A stretch of 64,000 nt of DNA from Bacteroidota bacterium (GTDB taxonomy: Bacteria; Bacteroidota; Bacteroidia; 2-12-FULL-35-15). The notes below the pieces were generated by a model, which did not search any database, was not told where the DNA came from, and saw only the letters and a list, made by a program, of their open reading frames with translations. Positions 16,101 through 24,434 of this stretch are shown one piece after another; position 1 is the stretch's first letter, and each line of letters opens with the position of its first letter. Both the position numbers and the translations under genes were made by a program. The stretch covers positions 434,001 to 498,000 of the forward strand of contig JAOQAE010000003.1 in NCBI GenBank assembly GCA_025963725.1, written 5' to 3'.

Positions 16101-16184
16101 AAACCCAATCAACGCAGATTTTGGTCTAAATCGCAAGCTTTGAACGATGCCGATTCCATTTTACTTGAACTAATAAAAAACTAA
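13122..16184 (+). CDS. Type II (Eco57I-like) N6-adenine DNA methyltransferase, large
   Basis: A 1020-residue protein with clear gamma-class adenine methyltransferase motifs. The SAM-binding motif LDPACGSGIFL is at about residues 357-367, a second acidic motif is YGIEKN, and the catalytic NPPW (IIGNPPWKLG) is at about 484-487. The N-terminal 330 residues (with TPQEIRLYDGF and DLLGRSLFTLYLEDREIL) resemble the leading domain of type IIG enzymes, but I see no convincing PD-ExK nuclease motif in it. The C-terminal half should be the target-recognition region (SRIFKIAMWGNVRD, HSYFRPI, LRGKSQNYHKALAAILNSSF). The cognate nuclease may be the next gene, which starts 2 bases after the stop. The gene is much more AT-rich than the flanking housekeeping genes, consistent with horizontal transfer. 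Confidence 0.85.
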   Translation: MLKETNKLLHRLESEAGWQFGLVTEKNLEQVSRGLTSFKKQLAVSAFKDQDLPCDAIYFAGDNPFIQFKQLSTFNSKTVADIHRKIWNEGRTPLLAIITPQEIRLYDGFDIPTKEENSLQKLERGRFQNTDEDLKKLGFLLHQSKIDSGLIWKEEFGKSLKTQNRVDRKLVANLAAARKELNEKFNWSFDVIHDLLGRSLFTLYLEDREILKPENYPSKPKDVSNFFDLLEHPISTYKLFHQLKNKFNGDLFPVTTQEEALVNSNPLCLKVIKNCFSGDIDIRTNQLSLNWRMFQFQYIPIALISSIYEEFMSEEDEDHEKIKKDGAFYTPQMLVEFVLNEVLPWPDENNKRYDLKILDPACGSGIFLVESYKRLIARWKYSNKGKKIDEKILEDLLLNNIYGIEKNSEAIKVTAFSLYLTFLHYLEPRKVLSQVRFKPLVLWNNKKELAQREGKKTGNNLFQHSTFSKELDLTKYQFDLIIGNPPWKLGKLDNDVKSYLTKNKLPQQIMCAYLDYMPKLTLHGTIALVSAAKILFNTGSVYEKFRHRFFTTNTVDAIINLSVVRDIIFKNAKSPGAVIIYKARKTEEIDTNIITYCIPKNSQIIKHQQSLIIDASEIKFLPLREIIKPKSRIFKIAMWGNVRDLKLIERFNEIKTLKKAIPSINCATALHKAESKSGNLHLKNNLFFATEDIKQYCVDQKGLKPLNEHHSYFRPINKDIFTAPLVVIKEGTENGNICAAYVNFDCAYKAASLGIKLRGKSQNYHKALAAILNSSFSHYFIFMTSSSWGIDKAGRNQNNAILELPSIIFNMSETTVNNIASKVDTIISLKTNQTIEPLLKETIEQIKDDIDQLIYKELKISPTEESIIKDALSYSIALSKRYSAAKAEYPTRFEGDIKPYAKILSKTINNVMRRINKAVSVEIFTGSNPTNELEVIAIHFDKRESENTIITSYLENYTQLIANINTHIYNEHSESIHYRKVVKYYTGNMLYILKPNQRRFWSKSQALNDADSILLELIKN

Positions 16185-16185
16185 T

Positions 16186-16869
16186 ATGGGAGTTTTAAAA
16201 GGGTACGATAATATTACCAAAGCTGCAGGACATGTTCCAGCACTTTCTTCCAAAGAGGCAGTCGATGCATTCCAAATTCTAGTATTTGATTTAATTAATG
16301 AGGCTTATAAAACGATTAAAACTCCGACACCATTTACAGAAATGCCTTCTGAACCACTTATTTCAGTATCCCTTTATGACGCACTAAAAATAATAGTAGA
16401 TCGAGATTCTATCCCATGTTCTTTTTCTCCTGAACTTCCTGAATTCACAAAAGACATCCGAGAAGGCCGTAAGCCTGCGAATACTGCAAAAAAATATGAC
16501 TTAGTATTTGAGAATTGGAATTCAGATGCAAGAGTCGAGTTTGGTGTTGAAGCCAAGTTATTGGTTGAAAATGATATTCAAAAAAGGGTTGCAAATGCAT
16601 TAATACGTGAATATGTTTCAGATGCCGGCATGGGCAAGTATATTAATAAACTTTATAACAAGAGGGGTATAATGGTTGGCTATATTGTTGAGGGTGCAAC
16701 ATCTAACATTGTTGTCAAAATAAACCAACAAATTGAAGATTCCCTTAACAAAAAAGAAGTTTTACAAATTGTGACAGAAAGCAAATTCAAGCATTCGGAA
16801 ATATATAAATCTGAGCACTTGGGAAAAATAGATTATTCTCTCTATCACCTCATGCTTAATTTTAACTAA
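16186..16869 (+). CDS. Putative PD-(D/E)XK restriction endonuclease
   Basis: A 227-residue protein that begins 2 bases after the methyltransferase gene, so the two are certainly co-transcribed. Residues 103-125 hold a plausible PD-(D/E)XK nuclease core: Asp105 in KYDLVF, a hairpin turn, then Glu122 and Lys124 in FGVEAKLL. Downstream, ANALIREYVSDAGMGKYI and RGIMVGYIVEG fit the helix and strand that complete such a fold. I do not recognise a specific restriction family. As partner of a large methyltransferase without an obvious nuclease domain, it is probably the cleaving subunit. The base composition is AT-rich like its partner. Confidence 0.6.
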   Translation: MGVLKGYDNITKAAGHVPALSSKEAVDAFQILVFDLINEAYKTIKTPTPFTEMPSEPLISVSLYDALKIIVDRDSIPCSFSPELPEFTKDIREGRKPANTAKKYDLVFENWNSDARVEFGVEAKLLVENDIQKRVANALIREYVSDAGMGKYINKLYNKRGIMVGYIVEGATSNIVVKINQQIEDSLNKKEVLQIVTESKFKHSEIYKSEHLGKIDYSLYHLMLNFN

Positions 16870-17033
16870 CGCAAACAAAGAATCCTCAATAATTTACAAA
16901 CATCCATTTCAGCATAACTAGGAAATTCATCTTGGCAGAAATGAAAAGTGTCCTCATGGTAGATCTTGCTCATTTTGGTGGGCGGGAATAAAAGGCGGCA
17001 AACTGACGGGAATTCAAGTAACACAGAGGTGAT

Positions 17034-17046
17034 CGCTCGTGACCTC
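17034..17046 (+). other. Candidate right attachment site, imperfect copy of the tRNA-Cys 3' end
   Basis: CGCTCGTGACCTC at 17034-17046 matches CGCTCGGGACCTC at 12350-12362 (end of tRNA-Cys plus one base) at 12 of 13 positions. It lies at the far end of the AT-rich block, 165 bases after its last gene. A direct repeat bounded by a tRNA is the usual mark of integrase-mediated insertion. The repeat is short and no integrase gene remains, so this is tentative. The rest of the 16870-17303 gap holds the hairpin at 17053 and the palindrome at 17206. Confidence 0.35.
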
Positions 17047-17052
17047 CAAAAA

Positions 17053-17090
17053 GAAGGGCGAGAAACATAATGTTTCTTGCCCTTCTCTTT
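17053..17090 (+). terminator. Strong hairpin at the end of the island
   Basis: GAAGGGCGAGAAACA (17053-17067) and TGTTTCTTGCCCTTC (17071-17085) pair over 15 positions with a single G-T, loop TAA, followed by TCTTTTTC. It probably terminates transcription leaving the restriction operon. Confidence 0.65.
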
Positions 17091-17205
17091 TTCAAGCGTT
17101 TCTTCCCATTCTTTCCATTAATAACCCTTCTTGAGTTTTAATTATACTCCGACAATCCCTCTCAGACCATCAAAAATCCTCCACCAATCAATCTTTTCCC
17201 AAAAG

Positions 17206-17223
17206 ATAGTGGTTAACCACTAT
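17206..17223. promoter_or_regulatory. Perfect 18-bp palindrome upstream of the LamG protein gene
   Basis: ATAGTGGTTAACCACTAT is fully self-complementary, centred on GTTAAC, and lies 81 bases before the start codon of the giant secreted protein. A perfect palindrome of this length with no U-run suggests a dimeric repressor or activator site. Confidence 0.45.
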
Positions 17224-17303
17224 TGTAATGCCGCTGCATTAACCGGACTTTTACACCCTGAATAATGTCGCATTCCGAATAAATACTAATAGAATCCATA
17301 CCC

Positions 17304-20300
17304 ATGAAAAAATCAATTACTCTATTCTTTGCAACTGCAGCCAGTTTCGGCAGTTTCGCGCAGGGCCCTTGCCCTATAGCACAACAAACCCTTACCTCCG
17401 TCAACCCGGTCTGTTCAGGCAGGGGAACCGTGAGCATTGCAGGCTCTGAAACCGGGACTTATTACTACTTAAGGAACAATGCCGATAATTCAATCGTTGC
17501 CGGCCCGGTAGAAGGAACAGGAAGCGCCATCAGCTTTACTACCAATCCGATCGTTACTCCAACCACCTATAATGTATATGCTGTTTCGGCAAGCGGGGCA
17601 CTGGATTTTGAACGCGATGTGGTAGCGACTACCGATACGTATGTGAGTACAGGAACGGGATTAAGCTCCGCCTTTGCAGGAACAAACCAGATCACTGTTG
17701 AAGCCTGGGTGAACATGGAGAGCATGGTAGACCAGCAAACCATTGTGGGTAATTATGGCCCGGGAACGAACGGGATGCAGTTCTTATTCCGGATCGATGG
17801 CGGCAAGCCCGGCTTCTGGGTCCACAATGGAAGCGGGTTCTATTTCCTTGCGCAGGGATCAGGGCAGCTTCCGCTGAACACTTGGGTGCACGTTGCAGCA
17901 ACCTGGGATGGAACGTATGCGAGGGTTTACTATAACGGAGTGCTGACAGGTTCCACATTTGTAAGCGGAACTTTTCCCACAACTACCAATGAAGTAAGAA
18001 TAGGAGCCAACTTCCCGAACGAATCGTTTGACGGAAAGATTGACAACCTGCGGATCTGGAATGTTGCAAAAACAGAAGCGGAAATAAACAATGATAGATC
18101 CCTTTGTCTTACAGGCGCGGAACCTAACCTGGTTGCCCTGTATAATTTCGACAATATTACAGGCGGCATTGTGGAAGACGGTACTGCCTATAACCGTGAC
18201 GGCACGTTCGTAGGTGCACCTGCCATCACCAGCGGAACGCTTGTATGTTCGGCCTGTTCCTTACAAATGAGCGGTACGGTTACACTGTCGGTGAGCCCGC
18301 TCACAGAACAACCCTTTTCACCAACTGCCTCTTCAGCAGTTTGCTCCGGCATTACAGCTGTGAACTTAGCTTCTTCGGATCCGGGAGCAAGTTATTATTT
18401 AAGGGACAATACAACCAATGCTGTTGTTGCAGGCCCTTTTGCCGGAACAGGAGGCCCGATCACATTGAGCGCCAATGTAAGCTCTACCACTACTTTCAAT
18501 GTATTTGCAGAAAAATCCGGCCTGCTCACTTCAACTGGAACGGCACTATCATTTGATGGAGCCGACGATGTGGTGATCATACCCGGCGCTACAACAGACT
18601 TCACGAATAATGATTTCACCATTGAAGCCTGGATAAATACGACAGGAATAAACGAGGGAATCCTTACAAAAGGAGATGCTTCCAACTGGAACGGCGGAGA
18701 AAAATCATTTTATATTGATGCGACCGGACACCCTGTTCTGGTGGGATATGGAAATGATTTCATAATTGGTGGTACCGCTGTGAATGACGGAACATGGCAT
18801 CATGTTGCATTTACCTGGAATTATGCCGGCAGCACCGGGAAAGTCTATATTGACGGGACAGAATCAACCGCTTATGATAATTACCAGTCGAACATGTGGG
18901 ACAATGTTGGCAACAGCTTAAGATTAGGTTCCGCTAATTTTGGAGGAGAAGCACCCAACTATTTTTCAGGTATGATGGATGAAGTCCGTATCTGGAACAC
19001 AACACGTACAGCATCACAGGTGCTTGATTTTATGTCTGCGTGCTTATCCGGAAACGAGCCGGGCTTAGTGGCTTATTATCCATTTGAAAATGAAACAGGA
19101 ACCGGTGTAACAGATCTTACAGGCGGCCCTGAAACCGGCGCACTTGTGAACTTTGCGGCAAGCCCCTATGTAGCGGGGCTTGGATGTGGCGCATCCTGCA
19201 GCTTAACAATGTCGGCTCTCTTTACTGCAACGGTTAATGCTCCCGCAGACCTTGCATTGACCCAAAGCATCTCTTCAGTGATCTGTAACGGAAATATGGA
19301 TATTACCACATCCACTTCAGAACAGGGAGTTATTTATTCTTTAAGAGATAATGCAAATGACAACGTGATCAGCGGCCCTGTGAGCGGAAACGGGACACCA
19401 TTGACCTTTAACACGGGAAATATAACATCAACAACAACGTATAATGTGTTCGCTTCAAAATCATCCGCATTAAATTTCGACGGGGTAAACGACTACGTTG
19501 AAACTCCTTTTGTGGGTATTACAGGCGCATTTACATTCGAAAGCTGGATCAAAACAAATGACCCGACACCTGAATGGGCAGGGATCATTACAACCAATAC
19601 CTTTAGCGGTACAGGGATGTTTGTTCAGTTTTCGCTGGCCGATAACGGCACCCTGCGCTGGGAATCAAATAGTCCGAATCTGTATATCTCAAATATGACC
19701 ACTGTTATCAACGATAATGTTTGGCATCATGTGGCGGTTGTTTCCGACGGAAGCTCGATCACTTTTTATGTAGACGGGAATCTTGAACGAACAGAGGCAT
19801 TCGCTGCGGGCTCGATCCACAGGAAGCTTCTCTTCATGGCAGAAAGACAAATGGGCAATTTAATCCCGGGCAAAATGGATGATGCGCGGATCTGGAACGT
19901 GGCAAGAACACAAACCGAGATCCAGTCATCGATGAATGCCTGCTTAACAGGAGCGGAACAAGGCCTGATGATCTATTACAACTTTGAAAATAACGCGGGA
20001 TCATCTATTGTTACCGACATTGCCGGAGGCGACCAAAACGGAACAATGAACAATTTTGATCCGATGACCGCCTGGGTTGACGGAATCGCATCCTGCAACT
20101 GCACACGGGAAATGACTGCTACACCAACATTGACAGTTAATCCGGTCAGCGATCAGGTGGTTACTGCAGCGCAAACATCTTTTTGTGACAGCGGATCAAC
20201 AACCATTGATGTAGCTGCATCGGAAGCGACAATAAACTATTACTTAAGAAATGACCTGAACGATACCATAATTGCAGGGCCGTTAGCAGGAACAGGTTCG

Positions 20301-21845
20301 GCAATCTCCTTCAGTACAGGAACCATTTCTTCGACTACCACTTATAATGTGTTCGCGGAAAACAGGGCTCCGGACAGGGCCCTGGATTTGGACGGAAATG
20401 ATGATTATGTATCAGTTCCATCTGGGATCAACCTGGCCAACCAGTCATTCACAATTGAGTTTTGGGCAAAAAGAAATAACGCAAACGCTTATAATTTTGT
20501 GATCGGACAGGGAACGGGAAATCCAGACGACGGACTTCATATCGGTTTCAGAGACAACAACAATTTTACATTTGCATTTTATGGAGATGATCTTGATGTA
20601 GCGACTGCTGCAGCAACTGATGGAGTTTACCACCACTGGAGCTGCGTGTACAATGCAGGAATTTCGGGAACCGACAGATATATTTATTTAGATGGAGTGC
20701 TGGTGGCTTCTGATAATGCTTCAGGCAATTACACCGGCAGTGGTGAACTGAAAATCGGCGCGAGCCCATGGGGCTCAGAAAGTTTTTATGGAACGTTAGA
20801 TGAAGTCAGGATCTGGACTGCTGCCCGCAGCCAAACTGAAATTCAAAACAACATGAATAACTGCTTATCGGGAACTGAAAGTAACCTGCTTGCTTATTAC
20901 ACTATGAATAATGAGCTGCTCAATTCTTCACTGGCCGATCTTACGGGTAACAACAATAACGGGACACTGGTAAACATGAACCCTCCGGCAGACTGGACAA
21001 CGAATACAGCCCCTGTTATCTGTGCTTATTGTTCACTTGAACTATCACAGACTGCAACTGTAACTATTAAAAACAGTACATCCTCAAGCATAACGCTGAC
21101 AGAATGCGATAGCTACACTGCTCCTGATATGAATGTTTATATAACATCCGGCATTGTTACAGCTGTTATTACAAACACCGCCGGTTGCGATTCTACAATT
21201 ACGATTGACCTGACAATCAACAACAGCAGCTCGTCTGTTATGAATGAAAATGCATGCGACAGCTATACCTGGGCCGTAAACGGAACAAGCTACACTACCA
21301 GTGGCATGTACACTGCAACAATATTAAATACGGCAGGATGCGATTCAACAATAATGTTGAACCTGACCATCAATTCGGTGGATGCTTCCGTAAGCCAGAG
21401 CTCTAATACGCTAACGGCGAATGCGCCCGGCGCGGCCTATGTATGGATCGATTGCAGCAACGGTTCGGCGATCAGCGGGGAGGCCAGCCAAAGCTTCACA
21501 GCACTGGCCAATGGCGATTACGCTGTGGTTGTAACAGAAAACGGCTGTACCGATACTTCAGCATGTATCAACATAAGCACTGTTGGCATAGCGCAAACAA
21601 CATCAGGCAACAACCTGAGCCTGTATCCTAATCCAACTTCCGGGTTAATACACATCAGCCAGTCGGCGCCTTTCACTACAATGTCGGTTCGCCTTATTAC
21701 TGTTGATGGAAAAAGCTCGACCATTGAAGGAAATTTTTCCGGAAGCGACTGGAGCTTTGATATGAGCAATTACGCTGAAGGGATCTACTTTATTGAGCTG
21801 AGCCAGAAAGAAACAGTGACGAGAATGAAGGTCATAAAGAATTAA
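17304..21845 (+). CDS. Giant secreted LamG-repeat protein with T9SS sorting domain
   Basis: A 1513-residue protein for export and cell-surface attachment. It has a signal peptide (MKKSITLFFATAASFGSFAQ), then four units of about 300 residues, each an Ig-like segment with the wording YYLRNN..N.I.AGP..GTG..ISF and STTTYNVFA followed by a LamG/concanavalin-like domain (SALNFDGVNDYVETPF, VWHHVAVVSDG, KMDDARIWNVARTQTEI, then a C-rich end). Two shorter repeats follow around residues 1265-1360 (TECDSY...TAGCDSTI), then an Ig-like piece, and a type IX sorting domain at the end (LYPNPTSGLIHIS, MKVIKN). LamG domains usually bind carbohydrates or proteins, so a surface adhesin or matrix protein is likely. 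A terminator follows at 21864. Confidence 0.9.
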   Translation: MKKSITLFFATAASFGSFAQGPCPIAQQTLTSVNPVCSGRGTVSIAGSETGTYYYLRNNADNSIVAGPVEGTGSAISFTTNPIVTPTTYNVYAVSASGALDFERDVVATTDTYVSTGTGLSSAFAGTNQITVEAWVNMESMVDQQTIVGNYGPGTNGMQFLFRIDGGKPGFWVHNGSGFYFLAQGSGQLPLNTWVHVAATWDGTYARVYYNGVLTGSTFVSGTFPTTTNEVRIGANFPNESFDGKIDNLRIWNVAKTEAEINNDRSLCLTGAEPNLVALYNFDNITGGIVEDGTAYNRDGTFVGAPAITSGTLVCSACSLQMSGTVTLSVSPLTEQPFSPTASSAVCSGITAVNLASSDPGASYYLRDNTTNAVVAGPFAGTGGPITLSANVSSTTTFNVFAEKSGLLTSTGTALSFDGADDVVIIPGATTDFTNNDFTIEAWINTTGINEGILTKGDASNWNGGEKSFYIDATGHPVLVGYGNDFIIGGTAVNDGTWHHVAFTWNYAGSTGKVYIDGTESTAYDNYQSNMWDNVGNSLRLGSANFGGEAPNYFSGMMDEVRIWNTTRTASQVLDFMSACLSGNEPGLVAYYPFENETGTGVTDLTGGPETGALVNFAASPYVAGLGCGASCSLTMSALFTATVNAPADLALTQSISSVICNGNMDITTSTSEQGVIYSLRDNANDNVISGPVSGNGTPLTFNTGNITSTTTYNVFASKSSALNFDGVNDYVETPFVGITGAFTFESWIKTNDPTPEWAGIITTNTFSGTGMFVQFSLADNGTLRWESNSPNLYISNMTTVINDNVWHHVAVVSDGSSITFYVDGNLERTEAFAAGSIHRKLLFMAERQMGNLIPGKMDDARIWNVARTQTEIQSSMNACLTGAEQGLMIYYNFENNAGSSIVTDIAGGDQNGTMNNFDPMTAWVDGIASCNCTREMTATPTLTVNPVSDQVVTAAQTSFCDSGSTTIDVAASEATINYYLRNDLNDTIIAGPLAGTGSAISFSTGTISSTTTYNVFAENRAPDRALDLDGNDDYVSVPSGINLANQSFTIEFWAKRNNANAYNFVIGQGTGNPDDGLHIGFRDNNNFTFAFYGDDLDVATAAATDGVYHHWSCVYNAGISGTDRYIYLDGVLVASDNASGNYTGSGELKIGASPWGSESFYGTLDEVRIWTAARSQTEIQNNMNNCLSGTESNLLAYYTMNNELLNSSLADLTGNNNNGTLVNMNPPADWTTNTAPVICAYCSLELSQTATVTIKNSTSSSITLTECDSYTAPDMNVYITSGIVTAVITNTAGCDSTITIDLTINNSSSSVMNENACDSYTWAVNGTSYTTSGMYTATILNTAGCDSTIMLNLTINSVDASVSQSSNTLTANAPGAAYVWIDCSNGSAISGEASQSFTALANGDYAVVVTENGCTDTSACINISTVGIAQTTSGNNLSLYPNPTSGLIHISQSAPFTTMSVRLITVDGKSSTIEGNFSGSDWSFDMSNYAEGIYFIELSQKETVTRMKVIKN

Positions 21846-21863
21846 GCAGAAGATGATTTAACA

Positions 21864-21898
21864 AAAATCCCGGCCCTTAAAAGTCCGGGATTTTTTTG
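21864..21898 (+). terminator. Terminator after the LamG protein gene
   Basis: AAATCCCGG (21865-21873) pairs perfectly with CCGGGATTT (21885-21893), with an 11-nt loop, followed by a run of T. It lies 20 bases after the stop codon. Confidence 0.85.
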
Positions 21899-21937
21899 TT
21901 TCAGGGCAGTGGTTCGTTCCGACTGCTAAAGAACACA

Positions 21938-24277
21938 TTACAGCGGCAGCTCAATAATAAATTCCGCGCCTTCATCTTCTTTGCTTTCAACGCGTATGGT
22001 TCCGCCTAAGGCTTCCACCTGCGTTTTTACCATGAACAGCCCGAGGCCTTTTCCTTCCTTGGCAAGATGGAAGCGCTTGTAAATGCCGAAGATCTGGTCG
22101 CGGTTCCTGATAAGGTCGATACCAATGCCATTATCTTTAAAGGAAAGGATGATCCTCTCCCCGCGCATCTCACTCTTGATCTTTATAAGTGATACCCTGC
22201 CCTGCTGCTTAAATTTTATGCTATTTAGGATCAGGTTATTGAATATGCTATGTATATAGCTTTTGATCGAAGTGATCTTATTAACGGAGTTGAAATCAGT
22301 CATGATCTCCACTGATTCGCTTTTAATAAGGCCCTGAACATCGGACTTGATCCCGCTTACCAGCTCATCAAGCATCAGCGGTTCCTTCTGCTCGCTGATC
22401 TCGGATTTCAGAGCGAGCACCTTGTTCAGGTCCTTCAGCACCTCATCCATCTGCTCTGTTGCCTGAAACAGGAACCGCTCGCATTGCGCGCGGTCCGATG
22501 CTGAAACATCGCTTTTTAAAACGTTTGATAAGCCCATGATGTGTGCCACAGGCGCGCGCAGATTATGCGAAACGATATAGGCAAACTGCTCCAGCTTTTT
22601 ACTGTGCTGAACAAGGTTAAAGATTATTTTTTCGCGTTCTTCTTCGGCAGCTCTTCTTTCAGTTACATCCTGCGCTATCCCGTATATTCCCACCGGGTTT
22701 CCCTTCTTATCAAATTCAAACCTGCTCCTGGAATAAATGTGCTTAACGGTTCCATCCCTTAACACGATCCGGTGATTAAGAATTAGTTCTGTTAATGTTT
22801 CCCTGTTTTCAGCAGTGATCTTTAAAACAGAATCGAGATCGGCGGGATGGATAAAAGACAGCCAGCTTTCATACGATTGGTTCTTATCCTCCGGGGAAAG
22901 CCCATAGATCCTGCATGCTTCCTTTGACCAGATCCCTACATTGGTTTCAAAATTAAGCTCCCAGCTTCCCAAATGCGCAATGGCCTGAGCCTCGTTCAAT
23001 CTCGATTCGACCCTCAGAAGCTCCTTTTTGGATAGTCCCTGCAGCTCTTCCATCTGCCTGTGCTCTGCATCCTTCCTGAAAACATCGAGCGCAAAGGAAA
23101 TATTCTCAGTTGCTTCCACGAGCAGTTTAATCTCCTCGGTATCAAAAAAGCCGGGCTCGGTTGAGTAAAGGTTAAGGGTGCCGGAAACAACTCCTTCCTT
23201 CTTTACCGGTAAGATCATAAACGACCGGATGTTATGACGCGCCACAAATGGTTCCCAGGCTTTCAATGCGATACCTTCCTGTATGTTGTTGCATACAAAG
23301 TAAGTTTCCTTGCTCAGCACAGATTCCTGCGGGCCACCCTGATGATAAGGTGTATTAAAAAGGTGCCTTTCATCTTCCGGGATCCCGCCTTGCTCGATCA
23401 GGACTATTCTCTTTTCCGCTTCATCTACCCGACCTATCCATGCCATTTTGAATTTACCTGTTTCGAGGGCAATGCGGCAGCAGCTCCGGTAAAGGGCTTC
23501 CTCGTCTTTTATAAGCACTATTCCTTGGTTGACCTGGCTGAGAAGATGATACAGCCGGTTTATCTTCTTCAGCTTCTCCTCAACCGTTATATTGCTGTTG
23601 AGTGAAACGGAGAGCCCTCCGAGTAAAACGTTCAGGCATTTGGCAGATGCAAAGCTAAGCACAACAAGATTGGACGAGACCGCTATCCAGGCCCCGAAGG
23701 AATGATCAGGATCAGCATGCAGCCGGTTATGATAAAAATTAAGCGCACCAAATGCGAAACAGATGAGCGTGTTTATAATGGCAGAATAGTAGCCTGCCGA
23801 GGCCGAGGAAATAATAGAGGAAAGGATCGTGATCGTAAGCAAAAATAATAATCCCGGGCCCATGGTGCCCAAATAGTAAATGAGGGTGACCGATAACAGG
23901 TAAAACACTGCAATAAAAACAGACTTCCTGGCCTGAAGGGATAAGCCCTTCTTCGTCATGATCACAATCAATAATAAAAAGCAGAAGAGGTCCACACAAC
24001 CTACTACGGGCGCGTTGGCCGTAAAGGACATATATACGCCGGGGATCAGGGCAATTATACTCAGCGGGGTAAAATAGATCAGGATCCTGAAAAAGATCTC
24101 ATTCTTCCAGTACGAGAGGCTTTTCAAGGTGTCCGTATCATGTGGAAGTATAACTCCGCGTAAGTACTTTTTATACCAGGAAAAATTATGCCTTATCTCT
24201 GCACTTCTTTTAACATCATTCATTATCATTAAATTATCTAACACAACCTGCAGGGAATTCTTTAATGCTCCCTGCAT
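21938..24277 (-). CDS. Membrane hybrid sensor histidine kinase with GAF and PAS domains
   Basis: A 779-residue kinase. Six or seven transmembrane helices occupy residues 60-230 (e.g. ILIYFTPLSIIALIPGVYM, VFIAVFYLLSVTLIYYLG). A GAF domain follows (about 245-400, YRSCCRIALETGKFKMAWIG...NIRSFMILPVKKEG), then a PAS domain with PAC motif (about 430-555, HLGSWELNFETNVGIWS...GIYGIAQDVTERR), the dimerisation/phosphoacceptor helix with SHNLRAPVAH, and an HATPase domain with N, G1 and G2 boxes (NNLILNSIKF, DNGIGIDL, KGLGLFMVKTQVEALGG). The true start may be ATG 24229 or 24223 rather than 24277. It has no receiver domain of its own; the single-domain response regulator upstream is a possible partner. 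Confidence 0.85.
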   Translation of the reverse strand: MQGALKNSLQVVLDNLMIMNDVKRSAEIRHNFSWYKKYLRGVILPHDTDTLKSLSYWKNEIFFRILIYFTPLSIIALIPGVYMSFTANAPVVGCVDLFCFLLLIVIMTKKGLSLQARKSVFIAVFYLLSVTLIYYLGTMGPGLLFLLTITILSSIISSASAGYYSAIINTLICFAFGALNFYHNRLHADPDHSFGAWIAVSSNLVVLSFASAKCLNVLLGGLSVSLNSNITVEEKLKKINRLYHLLSQVNQGIVLIKDEEALYRSCCRIALETGKFKMAWIGRVDEAEKRIVLIEQGGIPEDERHLFNTPYHQGGPQESVLSKETYFVCNNIQEGIALKAWEPFVARHNIRSFMILPVKKEGVVSGTLNLYSTEPGFFDTEEIKLLVEATENISFALDVFRKDAEHRQMEELQGLSKKELLRVESRLNEAQAIAHLGSWELNFETNVGIWSKEACRIYGLSPEDKNQSYESWLSFIHPADLDSVLKITAENRETLTELILNHRIVLRDGTVKHIYSRSRFEFDKKGNPVGIYGIAQDVTERRAAEEEREKIIFNLVQHSKKLEQFAYIVSHNLRAPVAHIMGLSNVLKSDVSASDRAQCERFLFQATEQMDEVLKDLNKVLALKSEISEQKEPLMLDELVSGIKSDVQGLIKSESVEIMTDFNSVNKITSIKSYIHSIFNNLILNSIKFKQQGRVSLIKIKSEMRGERIILSFKDNGIGIDLIRNRDQIFGIYKRFHLAKEGKGLGLFMVKTQVEALGGTIRVESKEDEGAEFIIELPL

Positions 24278-24293
24278 TGTAACAATTGTTACA
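24278..24293. promoter_or_regulatory. Perfect 16-bp palindrome at the start of the kinase gene
   Basis: TGTAACAATTGTTACA is fully self-complementary and directly abuts the most upstream start codon of the minus-strand kinase gene. It is a good candidate for a dimeric regulator binding site controlling this kinase. Confidence 0.5.
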
Positions 24294-24434
24294 TTTCTCT
24301 TTTTAGCTCATCGATAACCATTAATAATAACAGTGCCGGCCGGCCTACAGCAAGCTTCCGGAAATATTCATCAGGCGATAAAATACAATACTGGAAGGAG
24401 GGCTCTGCAACCCCGCATTCACGGAAGGTAATGC

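Noticed and set aside
13122..16184. Considered as a BREX PglX-type methyltransferase
   Set aside because: The other BREX genes (a PglZ-like phosphatase, a large BrxC-like ATPase) are absent; only one small partner gene follows.
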